Assembly: GCA_947172415.1 (NCBI GenBank)
Contig: OX359189.1
Span: 9,934,501 to 9,998,500, forward strand
DNA: 64,000 nt
Reading direction: 5' to 3'
Origin: Chondrosia reniformis
Taxonomy: Eukaryota > Porifera > Demospongiae > Chondrillida > Chondrillidae
In this document: in pieces, positions 37,061 through 48,364 of the stretch
Layout of the letters: each line of letters starts with the position of its first letter
Position numbering within the stretch: the stretch's first letter is position 1
The notes under the pieces: model-generated
What the model saw: the letters and a program-made list of their open reading frames with translations, nothing else
The model's database searches: none
Told to the model about the DNA's origin: nothing
Translations under genes and position numbers: made by a program

Positions 37061-37369
37061 GTAATACATAAATTACCAATGGATCCGGAAGTGCATGCCT
37101 GTCTAGATCTAACATCAACATTTCAGCATGAAATCAAAATTAATATGATAATACATGTTTCGTCTATACATACAGAACATCTTATCAGAAACATGCATGC
37201 ATTACATTATTTGCACAAAGCAATCTGAATACCTACAAAAGCTTAAATGTAGAAATTCTATGTAATACTGAAGACTTCAACATCTCCTTTTGTATACTTT
37301 AAGATTCTACATGAGTGAAAGGTAATAGTTGTTAATTTCTTTAAATCAATTTTTTATTTAGATTCTTAC

Positions 37370-38236
37370 TTTTTTTAGCTACCACAACACACACTATGGC
37401 AGTTATAGCAATCGGTAGAATAACAAGCACAACACCACCAATGGCAATACCAACAATAGCCCCAGTTGGGAGTATTGTTGGATCATCTACAAAAGTGAAG
37501 AAAACACATAGACAACTTGAAATTGATAAAATGAACAGTACAGGGTATAGTAGATATACAGTAAATTAGTTACAGTATTGCTATATAGAAACTGTAAATT
37601 TTAGCCTATATGGGAAGTGAAACAGGACAAAAAATATTTTAGATTCTACATACTATAAATACTTCATACTAGAATATCTGTACTCAAGTGTCACAAGTGG
37701 TATAGTGACTGACACATATGCAAAAGTACCAAAATAAGACAGTGATTATATGGAAAGTCTAATCTACAGAGGTGGCATTCTGAAATTTACATAAGTGGCT
37801 TAACCATTACATCACTTCTGTGTTTGGGTGCATCATCATGATAATGATGCACAATAGTGCAAAGCTTTATGTGATCCCTCCATTGTTTTGAAAGTTTCTT
37901 GGCAATAATTTTTCAGCCAGCAGATGACTAAGAGCTCTTAATTAAAAACTGGTGTCCTAAAATTTAGTCCCTTAGTAAGTTAAAGTAGTAAGTGCTAACT
38001 TACTACTTTATGCATTCAAATCTAAGAAAAATTTGTTTATAGGGTTTAAGTTTTGGATACTATCATGAAAGAAAAGGAATAAAAATAAAGAAAACTGGAA
38101 GTAGGGCTATAGCTGTACATAATAGAATAAGGATTTCTTCTAACTTCGTTGAACTTATCTTTTGAAAGATGATTCTTTCTGTGCATGTTAAAAATGCTTT
38201 ATTGGTTTTGTAAAGGTGAAAAGGTGTTAACCGTGA

Positions 38237-38288
<52 letters not shown>

Positions 38289-39158
38289 CAAGACATCAGC
38301 CTCAAGCTGCGTCCAAGATGCACTGTATGCTGATGACGTGACCTTGATTGCTGAAACTAGGAATGAGCTACAGCATATGATTACCACCCTGGACAAGGCA
38401 TGTGAGCGATGGGGAATGCACATCAATGGCGAGAAGACAAAGGTCCTCACAGTGGGTGAGACAGCCAATCAACCACCACTGAAGCTCAAAGGCCAGCAGC
38501 TAGAGGAAGTGGAATCCTTCCCCTACCTTGGGAGCGAAGTGTGTCAAACTGCCAAAGTAGAAAGAGAGGTGATGGTGAGACTGAGGAAGGCTGGTACAGT
38601 GTACCAGATGTGGAGATGGAAGGTTTTTCGAAGCCGTAATCTCAGCAAGACCACCAAGCTTCGTGCTCTCCGCACATTAGTGATGCCAATCCTTCTGTAC
38701 GGTGCGGAGACATGGCCTGTCACACAGCAAGACATCAGGAAGCTGAGGACCTTCCACATGAGATGCCTCCGTGACATCCTGGGAATCACACTGTGGGACA
38801 TGCAAAGGAATGCTGACATCTTGAAGGTGACTGGAGAACTGCCAATTGATGAACAGCTGAGGAAGAAACGCCTGCAGTGGTTTGGTCATGTGAAGAGAAT
38901 GCAAGATGAACGCCCCCAGAAGCAACTCTTGAAGTGCAGACCAAAAGGGAAGAAGAGACCACAAGGGGGAAACCCCCTGAGATGGATCGACCTCATCAGC
39001 AGAGACCTATCCAAGCTGACCAACTGGCAGGAGATGGTGAAGGACCGTGCCACATGGCGAGCCGCTATCCACCACTCCTAATCTGCCACCATGTGATAGT
39101 ATCCTGTTTCTAGATCCCGCCCAACATCCGCAATGGATAAGGAGTAAAGAGGAGGAGG

Positions 39159-39210
<52 letters not shown>

Positions 39211-41805
39211 GTTAGCTAACTCCTCCTAAACTACAGCAGCAAACGCTGCCTAACCTACACGGATTACGGAGAACGGCCTGGAAAGTATCCTCCATGGGTC
39301 AAAGAAGCTCGTCCTACCGTTGTTCTGGTGTTCTCCTTCCACTTCCGGCTTTTTCCTTCGCGACGGACAGCCATATTTTCTAATTATCGCTTCCGGTTGC
39401 TGGCTCCCTCGCAACATAGAAGCAACGATTCGATGATTCACTCTATGCTAGTAATATTATAATAAATATTGAATAGGCAGGCCATGTTTTTTGTGCCATC
39501 CCTACTTAGAGAGTACAGCACTCTCTGATGGCAACAAGCTAGAATGCCTCAAATTAAAGTGGCTAAACTTCTTATAATGTATTTAATAACCATCTCCTGG
39601 ACCAGGATAAATAGTTTCTTAAGATTAAACTTTAAAATTGCAAATGTTATTATTTTAAACACAGTTATGGCTAATTGTTATAAAAGGTATACCTAAGAAA
39701 CTAAGGACCATGGTTTCCCTGTAGAAATATATGTAGAATAAGTCTTTGAAAGAGATACTGCAATATAACTAACCTTCAGGCATTCTTTCCGAAATTCCCA
39801 ACTCAATAATAAATGTAGGACTCCTTGTGCCATTTCCAAAGGTAGCAGTATAAAGGCCTTGCTGTTCCTCCGTAATATTAGTGAACTGCAGTCCTCCATT
39901 ATCACCAAAAATAATCATGACATTTGGAAATGTAGAGTTTGTAAGGTTGGATGGTGTTCCACCTTGAAATGTCCAGCTAGGCTCTGGAATTGGAGGATTT
40001 CCTCTGTCTGAGATGTTATAAGTCACAGTCAAATTCTGACCAATTAAGCCTGAAAAATTTGTAAATACTCTCTTTGGAGGATGAATACGAGCATTCCCTA
40101 TATGAATACATATGTAAAATATAATAAATATCGGATATATGTATAACTAAAAATCGTGACATATACATAACTAAATACCAATATTTATATTAAATATCAG
40201 ATAAATAGCAGAAGGAGGTTATGGAGAAGAAAGTTAATAAGGAATTTGAAGCGAAACAGCTATAGAAGAGGATCTATAATATTCCTTTATCACACTATTG
40301 GCCCAAAGCAGTATGTCCTATAAAGGTGATGATAAGTAAACACGAGTAGGCCTACTGGTGATATAACATTTATCTCTAGTTTAATTGTGAAATATAAGGT
40401 TTATAACACCCCAGATATCACCCGGTTGCCCCGGTAACGTGATATATAGGTATATATCATGAATGGTTTATGAAGTTAGGCATATGTCCACTGTACCCAG
40501 GGCAAATATGCTTAAATTATGCTACTTCTGTATGCATGATTTCATCCAGAAATGCTTGTAAGGAGGGCTGGGGGCAAAAATAGACTTTTAAAATTGTTAC
40601 AGGAGCGATGTGTGCCTTGATAAAATAGTTAAGGGGCAACCTAAATCCTACATGATCACTGTGGTTTCAAGTTTTCTAGATGTCCCAGTCACTGTTGCAG
40701 CACTGCCATTCCCTATACTTCAACATATCATTTTTAAATGCTTTTATCTTTGATCATATGCATTCTTTAATTACTGAACATAGCGGAAGTGAGGTCTTAT
40801 GAAGTTACAAAAGGACTACGAGGCTATCATACTCTATACCCTATAGGGACAACATTGAGGCATCAAACAAAGGTGGGCATTTCAATTTAGGTAACATACT
40901 GGATGTGTGAAAATGGCTGAAATGTTTTTCATTGTCACAGGCCCAGAGATCAAGTTCCTATCCTATCCTATCGGGGATAATGTCCATTGTCTTGAAATTA
41001 CGAGTTTAAACTTTCCTGCAGCTACATTTTTTATTGGAAGAGCAGGGACTAGTACGTAATTTCACTTCAGAACACTCAAACAGATATTTTATTACCATAT
41101 ATGGGCATGTATATTGTACACAAAAACGGTAGTTTCAAATAAGCAGCCATTTTGTTTTCTCCAGTTTAACCTGCAGTGGATTATTGCATCATCTAAGCTT
41201 TACAACACATTAGCTCTCTTCATTCCAACCAAAGAGTATAAAAAGCGAGGTCATGAACTGTGTTCACAACTAGTTAGATAGTTTGTCTAATAATTAGTTT
41301 ATACATGTCTTCTTAATTAGTGGTAATTCTCTTTATCAGAACAAACTGATAATCAATGCAATCTACAAAGAAAGCTACTCACAGAGTACATTTAATTCTA
41401 GGACGCCTGATAATTGACTAGTTAAAGCGATTTCACACTGAATTCTCTCTCCACTTTGATTCCTGTAAACTGGTCCATATGTAAATCTATTCCCCAGAGG
41501 AATGCCTTCTCCTCTCAGGTCAATAGGTGTGTTATTAACTCTTACAGCAAAAGTCTGTCTAGGCTCTATGGTACAGTTAAAGACAATATTTGACCCTTCC
41601 TGTACATTCTGTCTTCCACTGGGAGTTATATCTTGCGTAAACACAGGAGATCCTAGAAGAAATTAGGGGTACACACCTTAAACACTGTCAACAATAATAA
41701 CGCTTTTAAAGTATATAATTCTTCAAACTAGTCCATTTTGCGAATATTGTATCGCTACTGCTAACCTTGTATGATCATAACAGCTAGCACTACAAGGAAC
41801 TTCAT
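37370..41805 (-). CDS. Gene H: short two-Ig receptor, no tail found (partial)
   Basis: Exons (minus): signal peptide 41805-41766 (MKFLVVLAVMIIQ), Ig1 41652-41383, Ig2 40097-39774, TM 37486-37370. All phases are compatible (1-1). Ig1 has FNCTIEP and GERIQCEI as the cysteine-bearing strands. Ig2 (PPKRVF, NLTVTYNISD, QQGLYTATF) lacks an obvious second cysteine. The TM exon reads GAIVGIAIGGVVLVILPIAI and ends AKK|GTAAG. No cytoplasmic exon with tyrosine motifs is visible between 37,370 and the start of K at 36,321. The tail may have been lost in the inversion, or the transcript may read into the intron. The 2.3-kb second-last intron holds the reverse-transcriptase fragment. The ectodomain is unlike the other genes. 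Confidence 0.65.
38239..38287. repeat. (GT)n microsatellite
   Basis: About 24 GT dinucleotides directly precede the reverse-transcriptase fragment and mark its truncated 5-prime end. Confidence 0.97.
38288..39081 (+). mobile_element. Non-LTR retrotransposon: reverse-transcriptase C-terminal fragment
   Basis: An open frame of about 264 codons ends in TAA at 39,081. It contains LYADDVTLIAE (the YADD catalytic motif of the RT palm), GMHINGEKTKVLTVG, LLYGAETWPVT, RTFHMRCLRDILGI, RLQWFGHVKRM and a C-terminal DRATWRAAIHHS. These are standard landmarks of metazoan non-LTR endonuclease/RT proteins. The N-terminal endonuclease and RT fingers are missing. The frame upstream of 38,288 is only the GT repeat read as Val-Cys. 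The fragment lies in an intron of gene H, antisense to it, and is of a different family from the two other RT fragments. Confidence 0.9.
39161..39204. repeat. (GT)n microsatellite
   Basis: About 22 GT units end the retroelement fragment on its 3-prime side, matching the repeat at its other end in strand and phase. Confidence 0.97.
40098..41382. other. Large intron of gene H
   Basis: 1.3 kb between the two Ig exons, AT-rich, with no recognisable exon, RNA gene or repeat. Confidence 0.5.
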
Positions 41806-42289
41806 CCTTTCGGACATACGGTATAAGCGTCTCTTACGCGTGATTAAAATTTGCTTGTCACGCGCAAAGCTCGGATACGATGTCATCAGGTGACCGGACG
41901 GTATGATGTTTAATTTTTCATTGAGGCAGCATCATGGTCCGAATTCTCTGTTGATATAAACAATCCGATATTCATTTCATATATCTAGGTTGTGTGCATG
42001 CAGAAATAGAGTGCATGCGAGTTAAATTATATGTAGCAATGGGTTATTATGATTACTGTTTCATATTAAATATTATATTTTATATATTTTTATCCAGTAA
42101 ATGCATGTTATTGACTGTACGTACATGATATTGAACATTAGCTATGCCACAAGGGTGTTGTATGTTTAATGCATATATAGCTAATGCTTCACTGGGTAAC
42201 ATCCTTTTCTTGTTTCTGTGCTTTTTATGCCATCCCTACATCTTTTTGTCTCGGCACCAAAGTGCCACCAGCTGATTATCTATAGCTAA

Positions 42290-43200
42290 GAAGCATGCAG
42301 ATAGTATTCAATACAGCTTTAGGGGGCTTTCTTCCTTACGTTCCCAATCACCCTTTCTACATGTATATTCTGACATTCGCAATTCTTCTGGTTTGCTCGA
42401 CTTCTATCCCGATCAGTTGCTTTTTCCTTTTGTGAATGCTGGTAACTTTATTGTATAGCACAGTACAAACCAACACTATCCTTTATGTCAAATCCACGAT
42501 CCGCTAATATGGTGTCTAATAGGTTCTTTAAAATTCCACAATTCTCTGTTAAATGTTTATCACTTACTCTCCCTCCCCATCCAGTAGAAATGAAACTAAC
42601 AATGCCATGTGATGTTATTCATATTAAATATTTAGCAGTATTATGATGTTTGTATGAAGAGTATATGTCAGTGACCTAGCAAGAAGTGCTTAGGGTCGAT
42701 CAATGAAGATTTCAAAACAGTCAATAATGAATACACAGTCAGGACAATGCTTTCTAAAATCCATGGGCATAGTCTTCTTTAATTTGCTTCTCTCCGGCCA
42801 TAAAATGAAGTGCTTCAGCCTCTTGTAGAGTATATATGTCCAGTTTATCAAACCAGTATAGTATCTAACTTTTTCATTGTCGTCTTCATTCAATTCTTTT
42901 GATTTCTCTGCTTCTTTTCAGCCCTCAAAGCAGCATTCTTCGAGGCTCTTGTAATTTTATGCAATTTTGCTTAAGCTCTTTCAGCTGCACTTCTGCCATG
43001 GCTAAGCTATCTATCTATCTCAGTCTCTGTCAACCGAGAACTTCTAGTGATGGTGTCACTACAGATGGTACTTCTATACACGTGTCCCTTCCCATTGTTT
43101 CAGCTTCCTGTTGTCTTTTAGTGCCTTTTGTAAGTGTTAGAGAAGCCTCAATCGGAATGCCGCTTGGATACTGCTCTTTGCCAGGATTATTAAGTTTCCT
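42290..43200 (-). mobile_element. Decayed DDE transposase (DDE_Tnp_4-like)
   Basis: On the minus strand, 42,893-42,690 reads [19 protein letters not shown], then a WP.R..L...MP..FRKHCPD segment, IIDCFEIFI and DRP. After frame breaks, about 42,590-42,300 reads [17 protein letters not shown], then [18 protein letters not shown] and HVERVIGNVR. These match the landmarks of DDE_Tnp_4 transposases (IIDC.E, GGR.SD, DRGF, HVER). Several frame breaks show it is dead. A coiled, charged region upstream (42,950-43,150) may be its N-terminus. It lies in the H/I divergent interval, and its 5-prime edge abuts the boundary of the inverted duplication (43,234). Confidence 0.8.
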
Positions 43201-43233
43201 TGTATGTAACTATAAACGTTTTCTCAAAGCCAA

Positions 43234-45450
43234 ATCGTTAACGGAAATTGCTGCTTGCCATTGAACATAACGGAAATCGCTTCTTAGTATATTACAAGCT
43301 AGGGTATAGCTGTAGATTGACACCATTATATTGTCAACGTTAGATCGATATAATGCTCACTTTTGTTTTAACGTCTGCTCTACTTTTCAGTGTTCTCGCA
43401 TCCATTTATAAAGTTACAGGTAAAACGTCTTTACATATGTATTTGTAGTTTAGTCTTGTCTGTCGACTAAAGTTAAAGTGGCTGCTCCGTTGCCTCAGTT
43501 GCAGGTCAGTTAGTCGATAACTTTCCAACAGAAGATGTGACTGTTGCGTTAGGAGGAATTGCTCAACTCTCTTGCACTCCAACTGTCAATGGAGCGAGGG
43601 TTATTGTCGTCTGGTTGATATCACTTTCGAATGGTTCAACTATAAACTTATCAATGAACCAAACCATCCTGGGTACACTTGTGTTTGTTGGCAGTGAGTA
43701 TCATTCTCCTCTTATACTAGATAGTATCTCGAGGGATTTTAACGGAGCTAGAGTTGCTTGCCGATACCTTGAGGGAATAGATTCACACACCCAATCACCA
43801 CAGAGCAGACCTACCATCACAGTTCTGTGTGAGTTGATTTATTACCAGATCTAGACAGATAATAATCGGCTGTATTATGCTATATATTTATTTATATATA
43901 ATATAATATATAGCTCCTCCAAACATCACATCTGACACTACAATGGACAGTTCAGTGGAAGACGAAGCGTTCTCTTTCTCATTCAGTGTTGCTGAAGTTT
44001 CTAGTCTAGAACTCGCTACTTTTAAAGTGACCAAGGATGGAGAGACAGTCTCGTTAACTGGAGGAAGATTTAGTGTAGACTTGACAAGTTTGACTATCAG
44101 TAATGTGATTCGTAATGACAGAGGAAACTACACCATCACAGTGACTACATTAGCTGGGAGTGACTCTGTGTCATTCTATCTAGATGTGTACTGTGAGTTG
44201 ATGAAGTGACCTTTAATGTAACATGTAACAATATCCTTCTCTCTCTGACACATCAGATGTTGCAGAGTTCACTGAAGTGAAGAGAATGGAGGAGATTGAA
44301 CAAGGGAACACATTCACATTCAACTGTACTCCATCAGCTGCCAACCCTCCACCTAGTAGTTATGTGTTTGAGAGAGATGGAGTAGACATCACAGAAGGAG
44401 TGAGTGGATCCATCTTAACTGTCTCTTCTCTGAAGAGAAGTGAGGATAGTGGAAACTACACTTGTATGGTGACTAATGAAGCAGGGAGTGTTGCCATAGC
44501 AACATGTTTGAATGTGTTGGGTGAATTTTATTATAATATAGGTATTTAATTTCTATTATGATAGCTAATATTATATATTAATACATATAGGTTCTCCAAC
44601 ACCTCCTAAAAGTATCACATTTGATGAAATTCATCCATTCTCAGCTACTATCAGTTGGAGCCCACCATCCGATAATGGAGGAACTGATCAACCAATCAAG
44701 TACTCCATCAACATCACAAACAACACTGTCACTCTCTCCTTCACTACATCAGATGTAGTGACTACTCTGTCACTGACTAACCTTCAACACAGCACTCAAT
44801 ATGGAGTGGAAATAGTAGCTGAGAATGAATATGGAGTGAGTCCTCCAGCAGCCAGTATCTTTACTACACCTGACTCAGGTATGTGAGATGTAGTTCCATG
44901 TAGTGTATAGTGAGGTATATGAGTATTTGTCTGTTATGTAGTTCCTATTATTGAGAGTGTATCAGTTGAAGCACTCTCACTGACTATTCTATCAGTGGAT
45001 GTTGTACTACTGACTGACGGAGGACAGAATGTGGATAATTATTCTGTGAGTGTTTGAATGCAATTTCAATGTTATTCTTCTGTACAAAACAAGGTTATCA
45101 CAGATCGAACTACAAAAATTAAAAAATGTCTATATAGTATATACATATGTTTACAGGTAATACTAGAACTTTTTGGAGGTAACTATAGTTTTGATGTAGT
45201 CATTCCTTCATCTCCTCAAATGAGGATTGAAAATCATAATCTTAGGATTGGACAGAAGTTTACAATTATAATAACTGCTACAAATAGTGTTGGAGAGAGT
45301 GATCCATTTCAATCAAATTTCACTGTGCACAACGTAACAGGTAAGTGATTCAAAATGTGTATATTAACTCTAAAATATGCATTTACTGCTTTACTTCTTT
45401 GTATATAATTGCAGTACCTGAAAACATGACTGCAGTTAGTAAGTGTTAAA
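43234..45450 (+). repeat. Inverted duplication, right arm (gene I ectodomain)
   Basis: Inverted match to 34,200-36,440, exons and introns alike, starting at tcgttaacggaaattgctgc and ending just after the stalk exon of gene I. Confidence 0.88.
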
Positions 45451-48364
45451 CTGTTTATTGCATTATTAAATATACATATTGTTGGTCTTACATTTTATAC
45501 ATACTATTATACAATACTATTGTAATTCTATTGTACAGTATATGGTATCTACATAAATATATTCATAACATTATTCCAGCTCAGTCTACATCAGCCATAG
45601 TTGGAGGTGTTGTTGGAGCAGTTATTCTAGTTCTAATAATCATCTTGATCATACTGCTCCTTGTACTGTATTATTTGAAAAGAAAAGAAAGAAGTGAGTG
45701 AGTGATACATTATTAGTAAGTTACTCACTCAATGATCAGCAAACAGCTTCCTAATTGGAATGGTTGCATCCCGTTGATCATGAGTACATTTACTGTATGT
45801 TTAAAATGTGGAGCCTGAAAATAATTTTGAGAATTACATACCTATACCTTAAGGTTACTAATTTTAACAGGTATTAATTTTAGCAAATTTAGCGAGCAAT
45901 CCCTTAATCGCTAAAATTAGTAGCCTTAAGGTAATATCAAATCTCCCACAGGAAATAAAAAAGCAAAATGGAGTTACACTATTTTGATGTAGTTTTTAAG
46001 ATATATGTATATAGATAAATTACCTTAGTATACATATACTAGCAGAGAAGCCCATCACAGCTACATCAGACAGGTCATTGATAGTTAACAAATAAATGGT
46101 TTAAGTTAGTACTGGGAAGGTTTGGTCACAATGCCCATTTTCATCCGGCGGACATGTTGATCAGCATGTAAGCATATATGTACTGTACGTCCGTCATGTT
46201 CGTGAGTTATGGAGGGATTTCGAATGGAAGACTTTGGGGGTGGAGGAACATATAGATAAAATGATGTGCAAGTTAACAGTATACTCTTCAAAACTTCAAT
46301 TATGCACTTATAAGAGGCTCTAAGAGTTACAGCAGGAACCTATGTACATACGTACAAGAGAAACTGTTAAAAAACCTATTAGTTGTTGATTTCTGAGGGA
46401 TCAGTGTACAATACATTCAATGTTACCATGGCAGAATACTGTTGTGATATATGTGTAAGGTATATGTTGCAAACCTTAAATGAATTATTCCATGTATTTC
46501 TAATTCAGAAATCTACATGATACAATTATCAATTATCACATGATCTGATACTTTTTGTAGGAATAACAAAGGAGTAAGTGAAATATGAAATGCAAAGGAT
46601 GCAGATGGGACTTCGCCTCCAGAAATATTCTTTAGTATACTCCCAACCCCATCAATGTTTTTGCAAATTTATTATTTATTGTTCATGTGTAATACACAGC
46701 TGTGCACAGTGATATGTAATTTAGTATTTTAAACATTGCCTTCAAATGCTATAGGAATGAGGCAGGTCTACACTTATCTAATGAAAGAGAGGTAAAGAAG
46801 GCAGAACCAATTGTCTCAATGTATGCTGACACTATACATGATGAACCAAATAATGAAAAGTCTGAGACTAGCAATACCAATAAAGAGGTGAAGCGACACA
46901 ATATTACATACATACGTACAGTATATATAGTAAAGAGGTGAAGTGACACAAGTATAAGTATATATAAGAAATGCATAGTCTAATTGTAATTTTATTAAAA
47001 CAAGTGTAGTTATGTATATAGTTTGACAGTGTAATAGAGTGTACCTGTAACTGTGACCTACGTAATATGTGACTTATTCTGGTCTTAGACTGGTACATTA
47101 TTAAATTTCTCATTGTTCTCTCCTTAGCTCCCTAAAGTAATAAAGTACATTTGTAGATATGCAGGGATTGTACATATGTAACAATAAACAAGTCAATAGT
47201 TTTAGCTGAAAGTAGTTATCTTTCATTACTACACAGGCAGAGACTCACACCATCATCACTTAGGGATTGAATGAATATTAAATGTTCTTCAGCTCTTCTC
47301 TCCCTATTTATATACTGTGCTTAGAGAGCTTCCTGCTCTTGTGTGTCTTGTGATGAAGTGACACAAGCTAATATACATATAAGAAATAATATATAATAGA
47401 CTAATAGTATGTACGTATATATTGAAAACAATTGTTAGGTATAGTTTGACAGTCTTAGACATTATACTTTTACATCCCTTCTCTTCTCTCTTAAAATAAT
47501 AAAGTGCATTTGTAGATACATTTGCAGGGATTGTACATATATGTAACAATATATTCCTTATCTTTGAAATGGTTCATCTTTTAGTCAATTGAGTGTCTAG
47601 GGACCCAATTGGTTCTTTTAGGTTTGGGGTCTTCAGCGCTCAAAAGACTAATAGATGAACCATCTCAAAGATACGTTTGGTGCAGTTAGAAGAATTCCCT
47701 GTCATCTAATATATATATTCCCTTTGCAGCACCAATCTATCTAGATACACATATATGATCATAAAAAGCATTCAATTCTTAAAATTTGATGTTTTACAGA
47801 ACCTTGCTTCCATTTAGCACTCCTCTTAGTCTATACTATTATCCACTTGCCCTTAGTACTATTAGTACATATGTGTACAGACATATATATTGACTCACCT
47901 TAAGCTACAGTAAGTCACTGGTTTCATCTACAAGCAGTTGTCTTTAGTTACTAAACTATTCCTCAGCTCTTCTCTCCCTATTTATATAAGTGTGTAGAGC
48001 TTCCTGCTCTTGTGGTGTCTTCATTTCCGACTTCTTTTCCGCTTTCATTCTCTCTTGTCCACACACAGTGTTGGTTTTACAGCAACCATATAGGAACAAC
48101 TATAGTTCTATGAATTCATTTGATGAGCTTGTTACTTGGTTATGAATATGTAGTTCTTATGCTGTTATTCCATGCAACTTCAATGTAAAATAGTCTTGTG
48201 ATTGCAGCTATAACAATAAAAGAGACATGTCCTTCCCACTTCTCCATGTACAGGGACTAGTGTATGCAGATTTAGCATTTTCAAATGCACCAGTAAAGAA
48301 ACCTCCAAAAGATGTTAAACAAGAAGAGGCAGTCATCTACTCTGAAGTTAGAGTGGCCAACTGA
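43353..48364 (+). CDS. Gene I: Ig-Ig-Ig-FN3-FN3-TM receptor with YADL ITIM tail, 634 aa
   Basis: Exons: 43353-43419, 43505-43828, 43914-44192, 44257-44520, 44591-44878, 44942-45045, 45157-45340, 45415-45438, 45580-45693, 46561-46573, 46755-46887, 48254-48364; sum 1,905 bases, every phase compatible. Signal peptide MLTFVLTSALLFSVLAS; Ig1 to about 130, Ig2 to 223, Ig3 to 311, FN3a to 407, FN3b to 503, membrane helix within 512-549 (VGGVVGAVILVLIIILIILL) followed by YYLKRKER. A 13-base microexon is needed to keep the tail in frame. The tail holds VSMYADT (Y about 577), LVYADL (Y602, ITIM) and VIYSEV (Y627, second ITIM), 25 residues apart. In vertebrates such paired motifs recruit SH2 phosphatases; here an inhibitory role is inferred. 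The ectodomain is nearly that of gene K. The long 3-prime introns contain two hairpin repeats. Confidence 0.85.
45845..45933. repeat. Inverted repeat (hairpin element) in a gene I intron
   Basis: taccttaaggttactaattt at the left and its near complement ending ccttaaggta at the right, around a loop of about 35 bases. MITE-like. Confidence 0.8.
46561..46573 (+). other. 13-base microexon of gene I
   Basis: gaataacaaagga sits between a ttttgtag acceptor and a GTAAGTG donor. With it, the phase 1 end of the TM exon joins the phase 2 start of the next tail exon without a stop. Without it the next exon reads a stop after about a dozen codons. The codons read through the junctions as RITKEN. Confidence 0.7.
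47561..47671. repeat. Inverted repeat (hairpin element) in a gene I intron
   Basis: tctttgaaatggttcatctt and its near complement gatgaaccatctcaaaga bound about 111 bases. The inner part is less paired. MITE-like. Confidence 0.75.

Noticed and set aside
38185..38287. N-terminal extension of the reverse-transcriptase frame
   Set aside because: It is the GT microsatellite translated as Val-Cys repeats. The real similarity begins after it.
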